Below, one piece after another: positions 26,536 through 37,227 of a stretch of 64,000 nucleotides of DNA (its first letter is position 1; the number at the start of each line of letters is the position of its first letter). Under the pieces are notes generated by a model that saw nothing but the letters and a program-made list of their open reading frames with translations, did not search any database and had not been told where the DNA came from. The stretch comes from Eretmocerus hayati (Eukaryota; Arthropoda; Insecta; Hymenoptera; Aphelinidae): assembly GCA_029851415.1 (NCBI GenBank), contig CM056743.1:126510305-126574304 (forward strand), given 5' to 3'. A program made the translations under genes and the position numbers.

Positions 26536-29258
26536 GAAGAGGGTAAAACGTGGCAGACTTGGCTTCTCTCCATTCATCTCCGACTTCCCACCCTTTTCCA
26601 AGATTTACCACCCCTTCACCCATATATGTACCCTGTAGAAACGTGCGCGACCTAGACGAGTAAATCTCTTGGGTATCCCGAGGTTAACATACGTTCATAC
26701 GCAAATAGGTCTCACACCTTAAGATAATTGGATAGTGAAGCAATAGAGCCAGATTATACAGGATGTATTTGTGTGGCGTGACTTTGAAATAGGTTATGTT
26801 TTGGTATTAGGAAAAGAATTGAGGGATGATAGCTTTGGAGGTCAAAGCTCAATAAAGCTTGCGAGCTTGACCGAGTGACGACTACAGTTTATACCGGAAA
26901 TGGAGGCGTGCACTTCGTCATCGACGAACATCTACCTACATATACCGTCTGGCATGAAATTGACTCTCGCTTCGACTCTCGTCTTCTTCACCTTCGCTTT
27001 CACTGTGCCAACAACAATCACGGTCGACGCGAGCGACTACTCGATGGTCCATCACATAGTGCGGTGACCCTTGTGTGAATGCAAACTTGCTACAGACGTG
27101 ACTACTACTGTGTAGAACTACTACTACTGAATCTCTGAATCGATTGAAGCGCTTCGTCGCTGAGATTGCAATTCAAACTTTGTCGCAATGCGCGAGTTCG
27201 AGTTATCGATTTTTCTGTTTCCCTTATTGAAAAATTTTGCAAAAAAGTTACAACAGGATGACGGTATTGAAATTCCAAATCCTTTCATGAATTTTATCGA
27301 AATATGTCCTAAGATGGTAATTGAAAGCAACGCTGTTTTTGCACGATTCTTGTCGTTACTATCTGGTCCTGATACGACGATACAAGTCAATGAAAATGAT
27401 GTAAAATGATGAAGATATGGACCTTTTGGGAAGAACCTTCGCAGTGTATGTCGAAATTATCAATGAAAGGGCAGTCTCATGGATTTGTTAAAATTGATTA
27501 GCGTATCCCGATGCGTCCTCGTCGAAATAGCCAAGGTACTTCATATACTGGTTCTAGAAATCGAGGAAAATTTCAACAAGTTTTCATTCTATTCCAGAAA
27601 ATGTGTAATAGCTTCCGAAGTGTCGCCTTTGGAACCTTGCAAAATTCTTGGATGAACACTCTGAAAGGCCGAGAAGGTGCACATGCTGATCGATCTCATA
27701 TGGAAATTTTTGTATAAGTAACGTAAACTTGAGTGAATGTGTCCACTTTTGTTTTTGTGATAGTTTTGTACTGATTGGTCGTATAAGATCCTGCTGGAGC
27801 TCATTCTCAAGCTATTCACCTCACCTTCAAGAATAGTTCTCGTGAGATATCTTCCGACGTATCAGTCAGAAGCTATTTAAAAAACAATTGAGTGAACACA
27901 TTCACCCCGATATTCATACATTCACCCCTGTTTACGGTATCTGTTGCGTGCGTGAGCTTCAGGCCGCTGGTCAGCTTCAATGGAAACTAAAGTGTTTCTA
28001 TCATTGACTTCGTCCCAGTACACACGATTAACTTACCAGTTTTGCTGTTTAAATTTCTCAAAATTGAAGATTTTAGTCATTTTAATAATTTCTATCAGGA
28101 TAATCAAATTTAAAATTTCATTGAAACCACCAAATTTCGTTTTTTGTCAGAACTACATACTTTCTTGTTTGTCGACCTCCATCAAAAACTGAAAAACACA
28201 CGATTCCCAGATGATATACGAAATATCCAAGCACAAACATACGTGCACAAGTCACCCTTCGATCTAGAAATTGAATCTTTCAAGTTGAAATTATATCAGC
28301 ATCCATCGGCAAATGTATGCAACGCGCACTAAATACACACTACTAAATCAGCGAGAGTGCAAGTGCCTTCAGAATTACACTTGAATAATTCATGAGACAG
28401 GAACCTCGTGTCGCTATCGCGTACCATTATACATCACATGTATACAGAGTCCAGGTCGATTGTATAATACACTGTGCGATGGTCAATCGACGCTCGATAT
28501 CTTGATCAAGAGAGAGAGACAGATTGAATGAGCATTTATATATCCGCGGGTGAGAGTAACGACCCGACAGAGTAAACACAATCCGCGGAGATCCCACGTG
28601 TTCTACAGAATGTGCATATATATATAGAGGAGTAAAAGACTGATACCGCCACTTTGATAATCCTCTTTACGGCCTAGCAGACAAAGTTTTGTCACTCACG
28701 TGTATACCCCCATCAGTCTAGATTTGTCGTATATACAATGAATATAGTGCCGATGCGGTGGTAAATCGAGCCACTGAACTCTTTTTTCGCTTCGACAGAA
28801 GTATATATATAGTGATATGCACATGCAATTGCGATGCAGCGACGAAGCGCATCGGATTGAATTGTTGGGTACATATACCGATTGACGTATACCTCCTATC
28901 GAGTTGATCGCGATATACACGTGGTCTTGAGTTTCGTTCGAGTACTTCCCCTTTAAAGGTGCCTCTAGGGTACACTGATTCCTCACATATATACGTGTAT
29001 CGATGTTTCGAGCTCGGCCGTTTTTCACTTGGACGTGGGGCTTCGCACATTTGCAACGATTTGGCACGGTAAAGCCCAGTTATGTATTTGTATATGCATA
29101 GCACGGAGAGCGAGAGTGAGAGTCTTAGGAATTTGAGAAACTTGCTGCGTCCCACTTTGCTTGATTTTGTACCATCACATATTCTGCGAACAGCTGTGAT
29201 GGTATAACTAGTCATTGACACATCTCTTCAATGGTCGTTCATCAATTATATGATTTTG
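22834..29258. other. No gene recognised (~6.4 kb)
   Basis: An (AG)n tract lies at 26,499-26,533. Open frames up to 167 codons (28,718-29,221, minus) show no recognised motif, are rich in Ser/Arg/Tyr from low-complexity DNA, and have no partner exons. CACGTG words recur at about 26,210, 26,290, 28,592 and 28,920. Confidence 0.45.
26499..26533. repeat. (AG)n microsatellite
   Basis: About 17 AG units. Confidence 0.95.
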
Positions 29259-29260
29259 TA

Positions 29261-30101
29261 CTAAGGTAAGTGTACCCAACTTGCCTCTGTACCCAACTTG
29301 CCCCCATATGCCGATCTCAGAAATGGGCGCTCGTTGACCTTCCCGCAATTTTTTTTTACGTTTGTTATGTTAAAATATGAGAAAATACGTAGTTTTCATC
29401 GACCCCGGATCATTTCTGCGTTCTCCAAAAAATATAAAGTGATTTTTCCATTTTTCGTGTTTGCACGGCTAAGAAATCGAGGAGGAAATCGCGTTCACTA
29501 AAACCGGTACCAATTTATTTTTATTCGACCAATCTTGACGTACCTTAGCGCATTCGATTCCTTGTCTCAAGACCTTCAAAATCCGCTCTTCAGAGTTGCA
29601 GAACTCTGATTTGAAGCGATTTTATGTACAAAACACGAAGATGGTTTGAGAATCAAGAAGGCCGACATCGGAGTGTACCCAACATGCCCCAATATGGTTA
29701 TCTCGGAAAGGCGTGCAGTATGGCTTTTTTTACCACTCAGAACGTGTTTATCACGTCAAAATGGGTCGAAAACGATGTCTTGGTCCAGCTAAAAGCTACA
29801 AATGTCGCTGCACGGTGATCAAAACGGATCAAAGCCATTTTTCGCATTTCATCGCCGATTTACATTGTTTTAAATGATGGGGGCAAGTTGGGTACACACT
29901 TTTGTAAACTCTCAAAAATCCCCTTTTGGGAGAATCCAAACAGCTCGACTCCACTTCATTCAAATTAGATGTATCTTAGCTCATTTTAAAGGTCTTGAAA
30001 CAAGCTTCAAAATGAGCTAAAGTACGTTGGGAAATATGGAGATGGGCCAAAGTTATTGAGAAAATGGCTTAATGGGGGCAAGTTGGGTACACTTACCTTA
30101 G
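29261..30101. mobile_element. TA-flanked inverted-repeat element A (841 bp)
   Basis: The ends are perfect inverted repeats beginning CTAAGGTAAGTGTACCCAAC and continuing TTGCC, flanked by TA at 29,259-29,260 and 30,102-30,103. Inside, the phrase GTGTACCCAAC(T/A)TGCCCC recurs at about 29,288 and 29,672 and inverted at about 29,881, each next to a different body sequence. No transposase frame is present. The layout (TA duplication, T/G-poor phrase repeated subterminally) parallels the 261-1,453 element. Confidence 0.85.
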
Positions 30102-30103
30102 TA

Positions 30104-30440
30104 CTAACAAGGGGAGTCCGGAGTCTCCGGGTCCTGAAATCTCACCAAAATTTTCTTACAGTTTCGTACCACCTAAAATATGAAGAACCCAAAGCAACTC
30201 TGTCAAATGGGCCTCCCGTTCAGGGCTACAAACTATGACATTAGCATTGCCCATATAGACCCGTGTTAAAAAGTGATATATATAGATATACTAGCAATGT
30301 TGACGTTTCTGGGTGTAGCTCAGAACAGAAGGTCCATTTGACAGAGTTGCTTTAGATTCTTCATATTCTAGGTGGTACGAAACTGTGAAAAATTTTTGGT
30401 GAGATTTCAGGACCCGGAGACTCCGGACTCCCCTTGTAAG
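30104..30440. mobile_element. TA-flanked foldback MITE B (337 bp)
   Basis: The arms of ~130 bp start CT(A/T)ACAAGGGGAGTCCGG and continue with AGTCTCCGGGTCCTGAAATC, then TTTCGTACCACCTA and CAACTCTGTCAAATGG. They face each other around a short AT-rich centre (about 30,250-30,290). It is flanked by TA at 30,102-30,103 and 30,441-30,442. Its left TA is the same TA that closes element A, so it inserted into, or was the target for, that duplication. Confidence 0.88.
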
Positions 30441-30450
30441 TAAACAACCG

Positions 30451-31099
30451 TATTGAAAAAAAAATTGTGATGGACGTTGCAATGTTCGTCATGATGTCTC
30501 ATGTGATGGACATCACGATGGACATTGTAATGAATTCCAATAACATTGTAATGTTTTTTTGTGATGTTTAGGTCATGACCAGAAACTTGTGATGTCGATG
30601 CAGTAGTAATTTTTGTGATGACTCGCCAATGAATGTGTGATGTTTTTTTGTGATGTTCAGGCCATGACCAGAAGACATCACAAGTGTCTGGTCATGACCT
30701 AAACATCACAAAAAAACATCACAAATTCATTGGCATGTCTGGCGAAAAAAGGTACTGAATTGACATCACAATTTTCTGTTCAAGGCCTGAACATCACAAA
30801 AAACATCACACATTCATTGGCGAAATCATCACAGAAAATAGTACTGAATTGACATCACAAGTTTCTGATCATGATCTGAACATCACAAAAAAATATGGCC
30901 CCAAAAAACATCACAAATTTATGGGCAAGTCATCACAAAAATTACTGCTGCATTGACATCACAAGTTCCTGATCATGACCTAAACATCACAAAAACATTA
31001 CAATGTTATTGGAATTCATCAGAACATTCATCGTGATGTGCATCACATGAGACATCATGATGTACATTGTGATGTCCATCACAAGTTTTTTTTTCAATA
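30451..31099. mobile_element. Foldback element C packed with CATCACA/TGTGATG words (~650 bp)
   Basis: The ends TATTGAAAAAAAA and TTTTTTTTTCAATA are inverted. The ~110-bp arms continue with TGTGATGGAC, ATCATGATGTCTCATGTGATG and AATTCCAATAACATTGTAATG. Between the arms TTTTTTGTGATGTT(T/C)AGG and its inverse occur many times, alternating with TTCATTGGC and GACATCACAA.TTTCTG words. The whole element is thus a nest of direct and inverted copies of a ~20-bp unit. It may be flanked by TA, as A and B are, and lies 10 bp from B. Confidence 0.85.
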
Positions 31100-31225
31100 A
31101 GGAATACTGATGCTTAGGATGTACATCAAGTGGTAGGTATTTTTGAAACCCAATTGAAGAAATTTAGAAAAAAAAAAAAAGAAAAAAAACGATATACGAC
31201 AGTCATTTAGAGCTTTGAAACGTCT

Positions 31226-31573
31226 ATTATTTACTGATAGGGATGAATGAGTCTAACAATGACCAAGAAACTAAACAACTTCTGGAAGAACGGCTTGCAT
31301 ACATTCATTTTTGCCGCAAGTGCCGAAGAATTCTTTAAAGTTGGCCATCGCTGCGTTCTTAAAACAATCCAACAAAAATGTATGAGACAGGTTGATGAAG
31401 CATTGCCACCGAATTGGGAATTACGCACAAAGATTTTGCATGGATTTGATGCTACTCATAAGTTCATGAGGAAAGTCCGTATGTTAGCCGAGCATAGCGA
31501 TGAAGAAGAGGGGGAGGACACGCGAGATATAGGGAGAGAGAAAAGAGCGCAAGAACCGCATAAAAAGTGGTAA
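31226..31573 (+). pseudogene. Possible frameshifted gene remnant, unknown product
   Basis: From ATG at 31,226 one frame reads a charged segment (LEERLAYIHFCRKCRRIL) that hits a stop. The neighbouring frame then continues with VGHRCVLKTIQQKC, then PPNWELRTKILHGFDATHKF and an acidic-basic tail (HSDEEEGED ... EKRAQEP) to 31,573. The composition is protein-like rather than low-complexity, and the shift between frames suggests decay or an unrecognised intron. I recognise no family. It sits between foldback element C and the pogo-like end, so it may be a remnant of another transposon. Confidence 0.25.
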
Positions 31574-32360
31574 AACACGATGCAAGCGCATTCCGAGTGC
31601 AACTTTTGCGCTGTCAGCACGTGGACTTTTACATACTTAGCTCGTGCCAGTCGGCTAATCACTTTCCATTTCAAACGTCGTGACTTCATCGGAGTCGTCA
31701 GGAGTCGTTTAGCTGTCACCACGACCATTCCTGATGATGATGATGACAGTACTCATTTCACATGTAATTAATATTGACCGTGAAATGATCGAAGCTTGAT
31801 CTCTGACAACGTCAAATGCATGTATGTGACGAGAAATTTCCAACACCTGCGACTACGAGCTGGGATCGAATTGTATACTGTATATATACGAGTGTTGTTA
31901 TGCACCCGCTTCTCGTTGTTACGTAACAAGCGCAACTTTGAAGCCGCTATTTTCACGGTCATGTTTTTTTCTCGGGTGATTGGCCATTACGTATCGCCTG
32001 CAATCGACACTATAGCGGCGATGGTAGCCAACGTTTGACTTATTGCTTACCCTGAGTAAACAAGCAATTTCTCATGTACACACGAGTTTTGCTACCTCGA
32101 ACAATGTATATTTTGCAATTTACATTCCAAATTGCAGGGAGACAATCTGACTTGAAGAGGTGCTTGTCACTGAAGCTTCTGCAAAACTCAAGAAGGTACA
32201 AATTTTGTGCGAATCGTATACCTGGCACAAGTGCAATCTTGAAATCGCAACGAAAACCAGACATGAAATGATCAAGTTTTGGGGCGTGGCGAAAAATCAA
32301 CGTTTTTGCTTGTTTATGGCTAAAATACAAAAGTTGATTATTTCATTTTCAAAATCGTGA
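31574..32360. other. No feature recognised
   Basis: Short overlapping frames on both strands only. Confidence 0.45.
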
Positions 32361-32490
32361 TACAGTGGAACCTGTATACATTAGACACTTTCGGTGCGAG
32401 AAAAAAGTGTCCAAAATAAGCAGGTGGCCAATCTAACAGGGTTCTTTAAGGATAATTTATTTCCGTGCCGAGCGCGTTAGCTCATTTTAG
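32361..32490. mobile_element. Pogo/Tigger-like terminal end fragment
   Basis: TA followed by CAGTGGAACCTGTATACATT, then GACACTTTCGGTGCGAGAAA and a mirrored AGTGTCCAAAATAAGCAGGTGGCC. CAGTGGAACCT next to a TA is the familiar start of pogo/Tigger-type Tc1-mariner elements, and the internal repeat of AGACACTTT/AAAGTGTCC is also usual. No matching opposite end was found in the window. The fragment stops where the 10-kb transposon begins, suggesting truncation or interruption by that insertion. Confidence 0.6.
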
Positions 32491-32791
32491 GTAAAAATGA
32501 TTTCATGGGGTCCACATGTTAAAAACATGTGAACCACATGTGAGGAACATTTAGCACCCACATGTGGCTATTGACACAAATCCACATGCGGACAACATGA
32601 GGATTGCGTGAGGCCGAGCTGTGGTATGCATGTTTCATGTGGGAATGATATGGTGGAGATATTTCATGGAGCCGATGTGGAAAACGTATGGATTATGGTA
32701 AGGAAAAGATGTGGAATTCGTGTAGTTTTGCAAAATCAACCATTTACAGAAGCTCAATGAGCCCGAGGAGCTCGGGAGTCATTCTAGATAT
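32491..32791 (+). repeat. Left long terminal inverted repeat (301 bp)
   Basis: It starts GTAAAAATGATTTCATGGGG and ends AGTCATTCTAGATAT. It is the reverse complement of 42,186-42,486 with about three substitutions. The outer ~150 bp hold six copies of a CCACATGTGG-like palindromic word (about 32,512, 32,525, 32,534, 32,559, 32,582 and 32,634), resembling the subterminal transposase-binding repeats of CACTA elements. Confidence 0.93.
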
Positions 32792-32837
32792 TGTTCGAAT
32801 GAATATATCTTTGTTTAGATGACTTAGAAATTTTCAT

Positions 32838-35333
32838 TTATTCAGTTTCTTCAAAATTCGTTGGTTCAATTACATACAACGTGTCTCTCACAATGATATG
32901 GAAGCAAACTGTTCCGAGTTCACCCAATTTAATAACATCGTAGTAGTCAGGTACCGATTTCTTACATGTGAAAATCGTTGGCACGTACATCTGAGCTAAA
33001 CTGCAATAGAATGCTGGTTGCTTCTCATATTTTTCAATAATTGCAAATGATTCACAATCTTGACAAAATTCTTTGACATTAGAATCGCAAACCTTTATGA
33101 GCTTGACTATTTTGCCGATTTTCTTATGGCCATCTTTATCATAAATACAATAGGAGGAACAAGTTTTTTTGTTATGAGAATTGGAATCAGTTTCATAGAA
33201 CATTTTGTTTTTCATCAATTTTTTGAACTGATAACAGATTTTTCCACGGATGTCTACTGGAAACGAATTGCGTATGCTCTCCGGAACACTATGCATCTTC
33301 TCAATCCTTCCAATACAAAAAACGTTGTCCATAATACGAGTTAGCCTACTTCGGTGCGTGCCAGACTTTTCAAGTTTCGAACAAAATTTGTATGCATCAC
33401 TCTCCTTGTCTAAATATCGCTCTTTCAAGTCAGTAGAACTCAGGAAATTCGAAACAGCTGACATTATTTGTAGCTGAGCATACCTCGTACCATGCACAAA
33501 ACTCTTGAGGATTCCATTGAGACTTTCGAATGGGAAACAAGATGTAACCCACAGAGGTCCGAATTTTCTCACAGAATCCGACAAATGAAGTAGAAGATGA
33601 ATATTGCTCGAACAGTTTTTAAGACCATAGAGTAACTGAAATCTTGATACATATTCTTTGAGAACTTTCTGAGCAGTCGCTAAGTTTTCTTCACTAATAC
33701 TCGATGCATTCAAAATAGTAAGACCGAGCACCAGTAAAATGTGATGTTCTAAATACTGCTTTCCCATAATATCACACAAGAGTGGTAAACTGCAATAGTA
33801 CAAGAACGTTTTGAATTCATTCGCTTTCAAGTAAGAGAATTCACTTACAGGTCGCAGAATTCTGGGTATAAAGGATGGAGGCCTCAAAGCACGAATCCTG
33901 GCATTCATCAAATGGTAATAACCAAATAGGGAGCCTGATACTTTGCGAAAAGTGATATGGAACCAGATCCGGACCAACTGCTTTGTGACCCCCTCATACC
34001 CACAATGCATTATATCCACAGCGGTGGAAATAATGTAATTGAGAACGAAGAGCCGAAAAATTGAGGGTCCTTTCACACCACATTTGGACGTTCCAGAGTT
34101 GACGGCATCGACAGCCTGACGCTCTGTTTGTTCTTGCGTTCGCAAATCCAGGTTCTCTTGATATGGATATACTCTCTTGTTGCCTTTTTTTTTCGGGTCG
34201 AATTTTTTTGAAGCAATCTTACAAACAGCGCATCCGTGGAGGGAGTTGTGCTGTTTTAGATTGAGGAATAGACATTTTGCCAGTTGATCACAGGTGCCGG
34301 AGATGATCATCATCCTTATATTCTCCATCATTTCTCTGCCGTGAATTTTCATCATGACTCCTTGGTATAAATTTCGCAGTTCATCCTCAAAAACACCCAA
34401 GAACATGCACGGATTCGGTTTAGTATATCCAAACCATAGACCAGCAAAGATGACATTCTCTTTCTTGAATCTCTCTGAGTACGGGAGCTCGTTGATCACA
34501 AAATATACTGGCCAGATGTTGAACTTTGATGACTTGAATAAAGCCACGCCATCTGTGTTCCACATCAATGTCAAGTTTGTGATAAGATCAGCAAATCGAA
34601 GACGGATATATTTGTAAATATCACCGTCATAGATATCCTCGTAGTTGTCCCCTTGCTGTTTGGTCCGCGAGAATCTATGTTTCAGCATTTCAAAGAACCC
34701 TGGTCTATTGAGCATTTTTTGAATTTGTGATACTATGGACATTTCTATAAAATAGTTTACGTCTTCTTTTGAATTGCAATGTGGACAGAATTCGATATCC
34801 AACTTTTTCCCGCATGCACAGCAGTAGAAATGACGTTTTAGTGGCAGTTCAACTTTAGCAAAAAATTTTTTGAATTTGTATAGAGTTTTCAAACAATTAT
34901 TGGGTTTAGGGCAATGCAAAGATATTAATTCGAGGATGGCGGCTAGGAGCACTCCAGGCACTTTGAATCTTATGCAGAGATTCATGATGGCTAAAACACT
35001 CTCTATCACTTTCAAAGGAGCACCATGGTAGAGTGGTTTTTTAGCCTCCTGCCCGAACGAATCCTCATCTGCTTCATCTTCATCCGAGCTGGATTCATCA
35101 CTCTGTTCAGAATCACTACTCTTTTCATTCGGATCTCTCTCCGAAATACAATCAAAATATTCATCTTCGTCATCATCAGAGCTTCCGTCACTTTCATTTG
35201 ATTCGGCATCCGACGAACTAGCGTGACTTGCAGCTTCTTGATCATCGGTCGTTTGATCATCACTGTGTGAAACTGTTTCTGGAGCTGGAGAGACGGACAA
35301 AATATTCTTAATGATCATGGATATATTGGGCAA
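32838..35333 (-). CDS. CACTA/EnSpm-type (Tnp2-like) transposase, main exon
   Basis: An intact 831-codon frame. Residues ~20-97 are acidic Ser/Asp/Glu-rich. CxxC pairs at 171-174 and 183-186 suggest a zinc knuckle. The core has WNTDG (258-262, Asp261), TCDQLAKC (Asp349), HGCAVC (366-371), DIMHCGYEG (440-448) and HLLLHL followed by GPLW..S.FPFESLNG (592-606, Glu603). This order is that of the Transposase_21/Tnp2 plus DUF4218 family, nuclear DDE-type enzymes that cut at inverted repeats. No ATG opens the frame: it begins at TTG 35,333 just after an in-frame stop, the first ATG being codon 6. A strong acceptor, TCTCTCCAG, places the exon start at 35,284 and joins in phase to the upstream exon 37,228-37,441, giving a predicted 886-residue protein. 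AATAAA overlaps the stop (32,837-32,842). No frameshift is seen, so activity is plausible. Confidence 0.9.
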   Translation of the reverse strand: MPNISMIIKNILSVSPAPETVSHSDDQTTDDQEAASHASSSDAESNESDGSSDDDEDEYFDCISERDPNEKSSDSEQSDESSSDEDEADEDSFGQEAKKPLYHGAPLKVIESVLAIMNLCIRFKVPGVLLAAILELISLHCPKPNNCLKTLYKFKKFFAKVELPLKRHFYCCACGKKLDIEFCPHCNSKEDVNYFIEMSIVSQIQKMLNRPGFFEMLKHRFSRTKQQGDNYEDIYDGDIYKYIRLRFADLITNLTLMWNTDGVALFKSSKFNIWPVYFVINELPYSERFKKENVIFAGLWFGYTKPNPCMFLGVFEDELRNLYQGVMMKIHGREMMENIRMMIISGTCDQLAKCLFLNLKQHNSLHGCAVCKIASKKFDPKKKGNKRVYPYQENLDLRTQEQTERQAVDAVNSGTSKCGVKGPSIFRLFVLNYIISTAVDIMHCGYEGVTKQLVRIWFHITFRKVSGSLFGYYHLMNARIRALRPPSFIPRILRPVSEFSYLKANEFKTFLYYCSLPLLCDIMGKQYLEHHILLVLGLTILNASSISEENLATAQKVLKEYVSRFQLLYGLKNCSSNIHLLLHLSDSVRKFGPLWVTSCFPFESLNGILKSFVHGTRYAQLQIMSAVSNFLSSTDLKERYLDKESDAYKFCSKLEKSGTHRSRLTRIMDNVFCIGRIEKMHSVPESIRNSFPVDIRGKICYQFKKLMKNKMFYETDSNSHNKKTCSSYCIYDKDGHKKIGKIVKLIKVCDSNVKEFCQDCESFAIIEKYEKQPAFYCSLAQMYVPTIFTCKKSVPDYYDVIKLGELGTVCFHIIVRDTLYVIEPTNFEETE

Positions 35334-37227
35334 TACAATTTACTCATTCTATACATAATATATGCGCCATCTCAGAGCATTTCGCGGAATGCTGTCACCA
35401 GAGGGGGGGGGGGGGGGGGGGTCTGGGAATATTCCAAGAAACTTTTTTCTATGGAACTATGTTGAGATAGTAGAAATGAAAATATATATATATACATGAA
35501 ACCTTCATACCCTAAGCTTCTTGAAACTATTTTTGAAAATCATGGCTGCGACTAGACTTGACTCTTATGACACATTACGCGCGTTTTCTTCGCAAAGACT
35601 AGTACCTCGAAGGAAAAATTTGTTCAAGTCCAGTAATTGAGCCTGGCGTTTTCTAGGAGCAATTTCGTGAGAATTTATTTTAGCAATTTCTGGGCCTTCT
35701 AGTGATCTAGCTCTCACAATAAATACGATAATCGACTCCTTCTAATGGTAATTCCAAAGGTCTCAAAATAGTTTACAATTCGATCACTGGCAAGAGTCCA
35801 TCATTGTAATTTCCATAGGAGTTACAGTCAATACAAGTTGAGCCTTTGAGCTCAACCAACAAAGATTAATTCATCCCTTCGACCGGAAACCTGTACAGAT
35901 ATGTCTTTCGATAAAAGTGCTATCAACTCGAATAATAATATGCATGGGAAACTCAATTCTCGATTTCATTAAGCCAATTTGAAATATCCCGATTCGACTT
36001 TTTTTTAATCACAACATAGACATGACTCATATATGCTACCGTCTCATATATGCTCAGATGAAAACATACACAACCCACGTCTTTTAGTGATTTCTTGCAA
36101 AAAGTCAGAAAAGGTTGTTCCGAATCGGCTCGATAAAGTCGACATTAGAATACCCCACCCAGGTAATCGTCCCAGTTTTACTTGTATCGAGGAACATACT
36201 CGCACTGGTTTGAGGTAGATAAATAAACGATTGTTGCAAATTAAATTCAAAGGTTGGCATTTTTGCAAAATGCTCAATGTGTATCGACTATAGCTCATAT
36301 GAAAAGTACATGAATCAACTCTTATTAGTGATCCGACTTTAGGTTTTTTCAAGACCTTTAAAATGACTGTTAATGAAAGTTTATTCTCATTTCTGGTAGG
36401 GACCAGATCACTTCCAAAAGGTCCAGAAATTAGTAGAATTTGTTTTCAGAAAATAGTTCCTGGGAATTGCTAGGCTCAATAATCAGATTTGAACAATTAT
36501 TTCGTCGGAAGTACTAATCTCAGTGGAGAAAATGCACCCAAGTGCGTCAAAATAAGTCGAGTCTAGTTCTAGTCGAGGAGCTATGATTTAAAAGAAATAG
36601 GCCAAAAATTGGGCATTTCTGGGCCTTGGGGCCAATAGAAGGTTCCATAAAGTCCTAATTGAGAACTTCTGTAGCATTTAAAAATAGAACTAAAATAGGT
36701 AAACATTTTGGAATTTTTTAAAGACCCCCTGGTGATGGCAATCCGTGAAACGCTCCAAAATGGTCCATTTCTGTTGATTAGATAAAGATATACCGTAACA
36801 GAGTGCGTACGAGATTTTCGACGTCGTAAAAGAACTGTAACGCGCGCGCTGAATCAAGTTTTCACAGAGGAGTTGCTTTCGCGAATCAATTTGTATACTA
36901 CCTCACTGTGCGTGCAAAGCGCCAAGTTTTGCATTGCTACAGATGGAAATTTGACTGAATTTCCGAGGTAAACATGATGTATCTGTATCTTGCATCGGTA
37001 TGTGAAGCTCTTTTTCTGTGAGTTTACATAAATAGTTACCAAGTTTTTTTTACATGGAATGGAGGGATAAGGCTTTTGGAGTATTCGTGTATCAAAGAGT
37101 TGTAAGACTGGTGTTCCATCGGAATGAAGACTGAAATATGCTCTTAATTGCTGTGTCAACAGATTTTCCCATGAGCGAAGATGATTCAATGCTAAGAATT
37201 AGGCACAATGAGAGATGTAATAATAAC
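35285..37227 (-). other. Transposase intron carrying a nested element
   Basis: On the minus strand the donor CAAG|GTTATT lies at 37,228/37,227 and the acceptor CTCTCCAG at 35,285/35,284. Both sit in phase 1 of the flanking frames. A ~1.4-kb foldback element occupies most of the intron. A 111-codon minus frame at 36,854-37,189 has no recognised similarity, and I do not call it an exon. Confidence 0.6.
35370..36765. mobile_element. Nested foldback element with ~350-bp diverged arms, in transposase intron
   Basis: The left arm (35,370 to about 35,740) and right arm (about 36,385-36,765) are inverted copies. Paired landmarks are GAGC(A/G)TTTC.CGGA followed by TCACCAG and a poly-G, a GACTAGA(C/A)TTGACT-like word, AGTAC(C/T)TC, ATTGAGCCT and TTAGCAATTTCTGGGCC-like words. 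The left arm carries a 19-20 bp poly-G (35,403-35,422). A single arm of the same family occurs at 60,890-61,320. No coding frame is present. Confidence 0.7.

Noticed and set aside
28718..29221. 167-codon minus frame
   Set aside because: Lacks recognisable domains, is biased by low-complexity DNA, has a competing frame on the same strand and no partner exons.
30451..31099. CRISPR-like array of CATCACA repeats
   Set aside because: Repeats are in both orientations with uneven spacing inside a foldback element, and the DNA is eukaryotic.
36854..37189. Additional transposase exon in the intron
   Set aside because: No acceptor/donor pair fits the phase, and the translation has no similarity to the transposase family.
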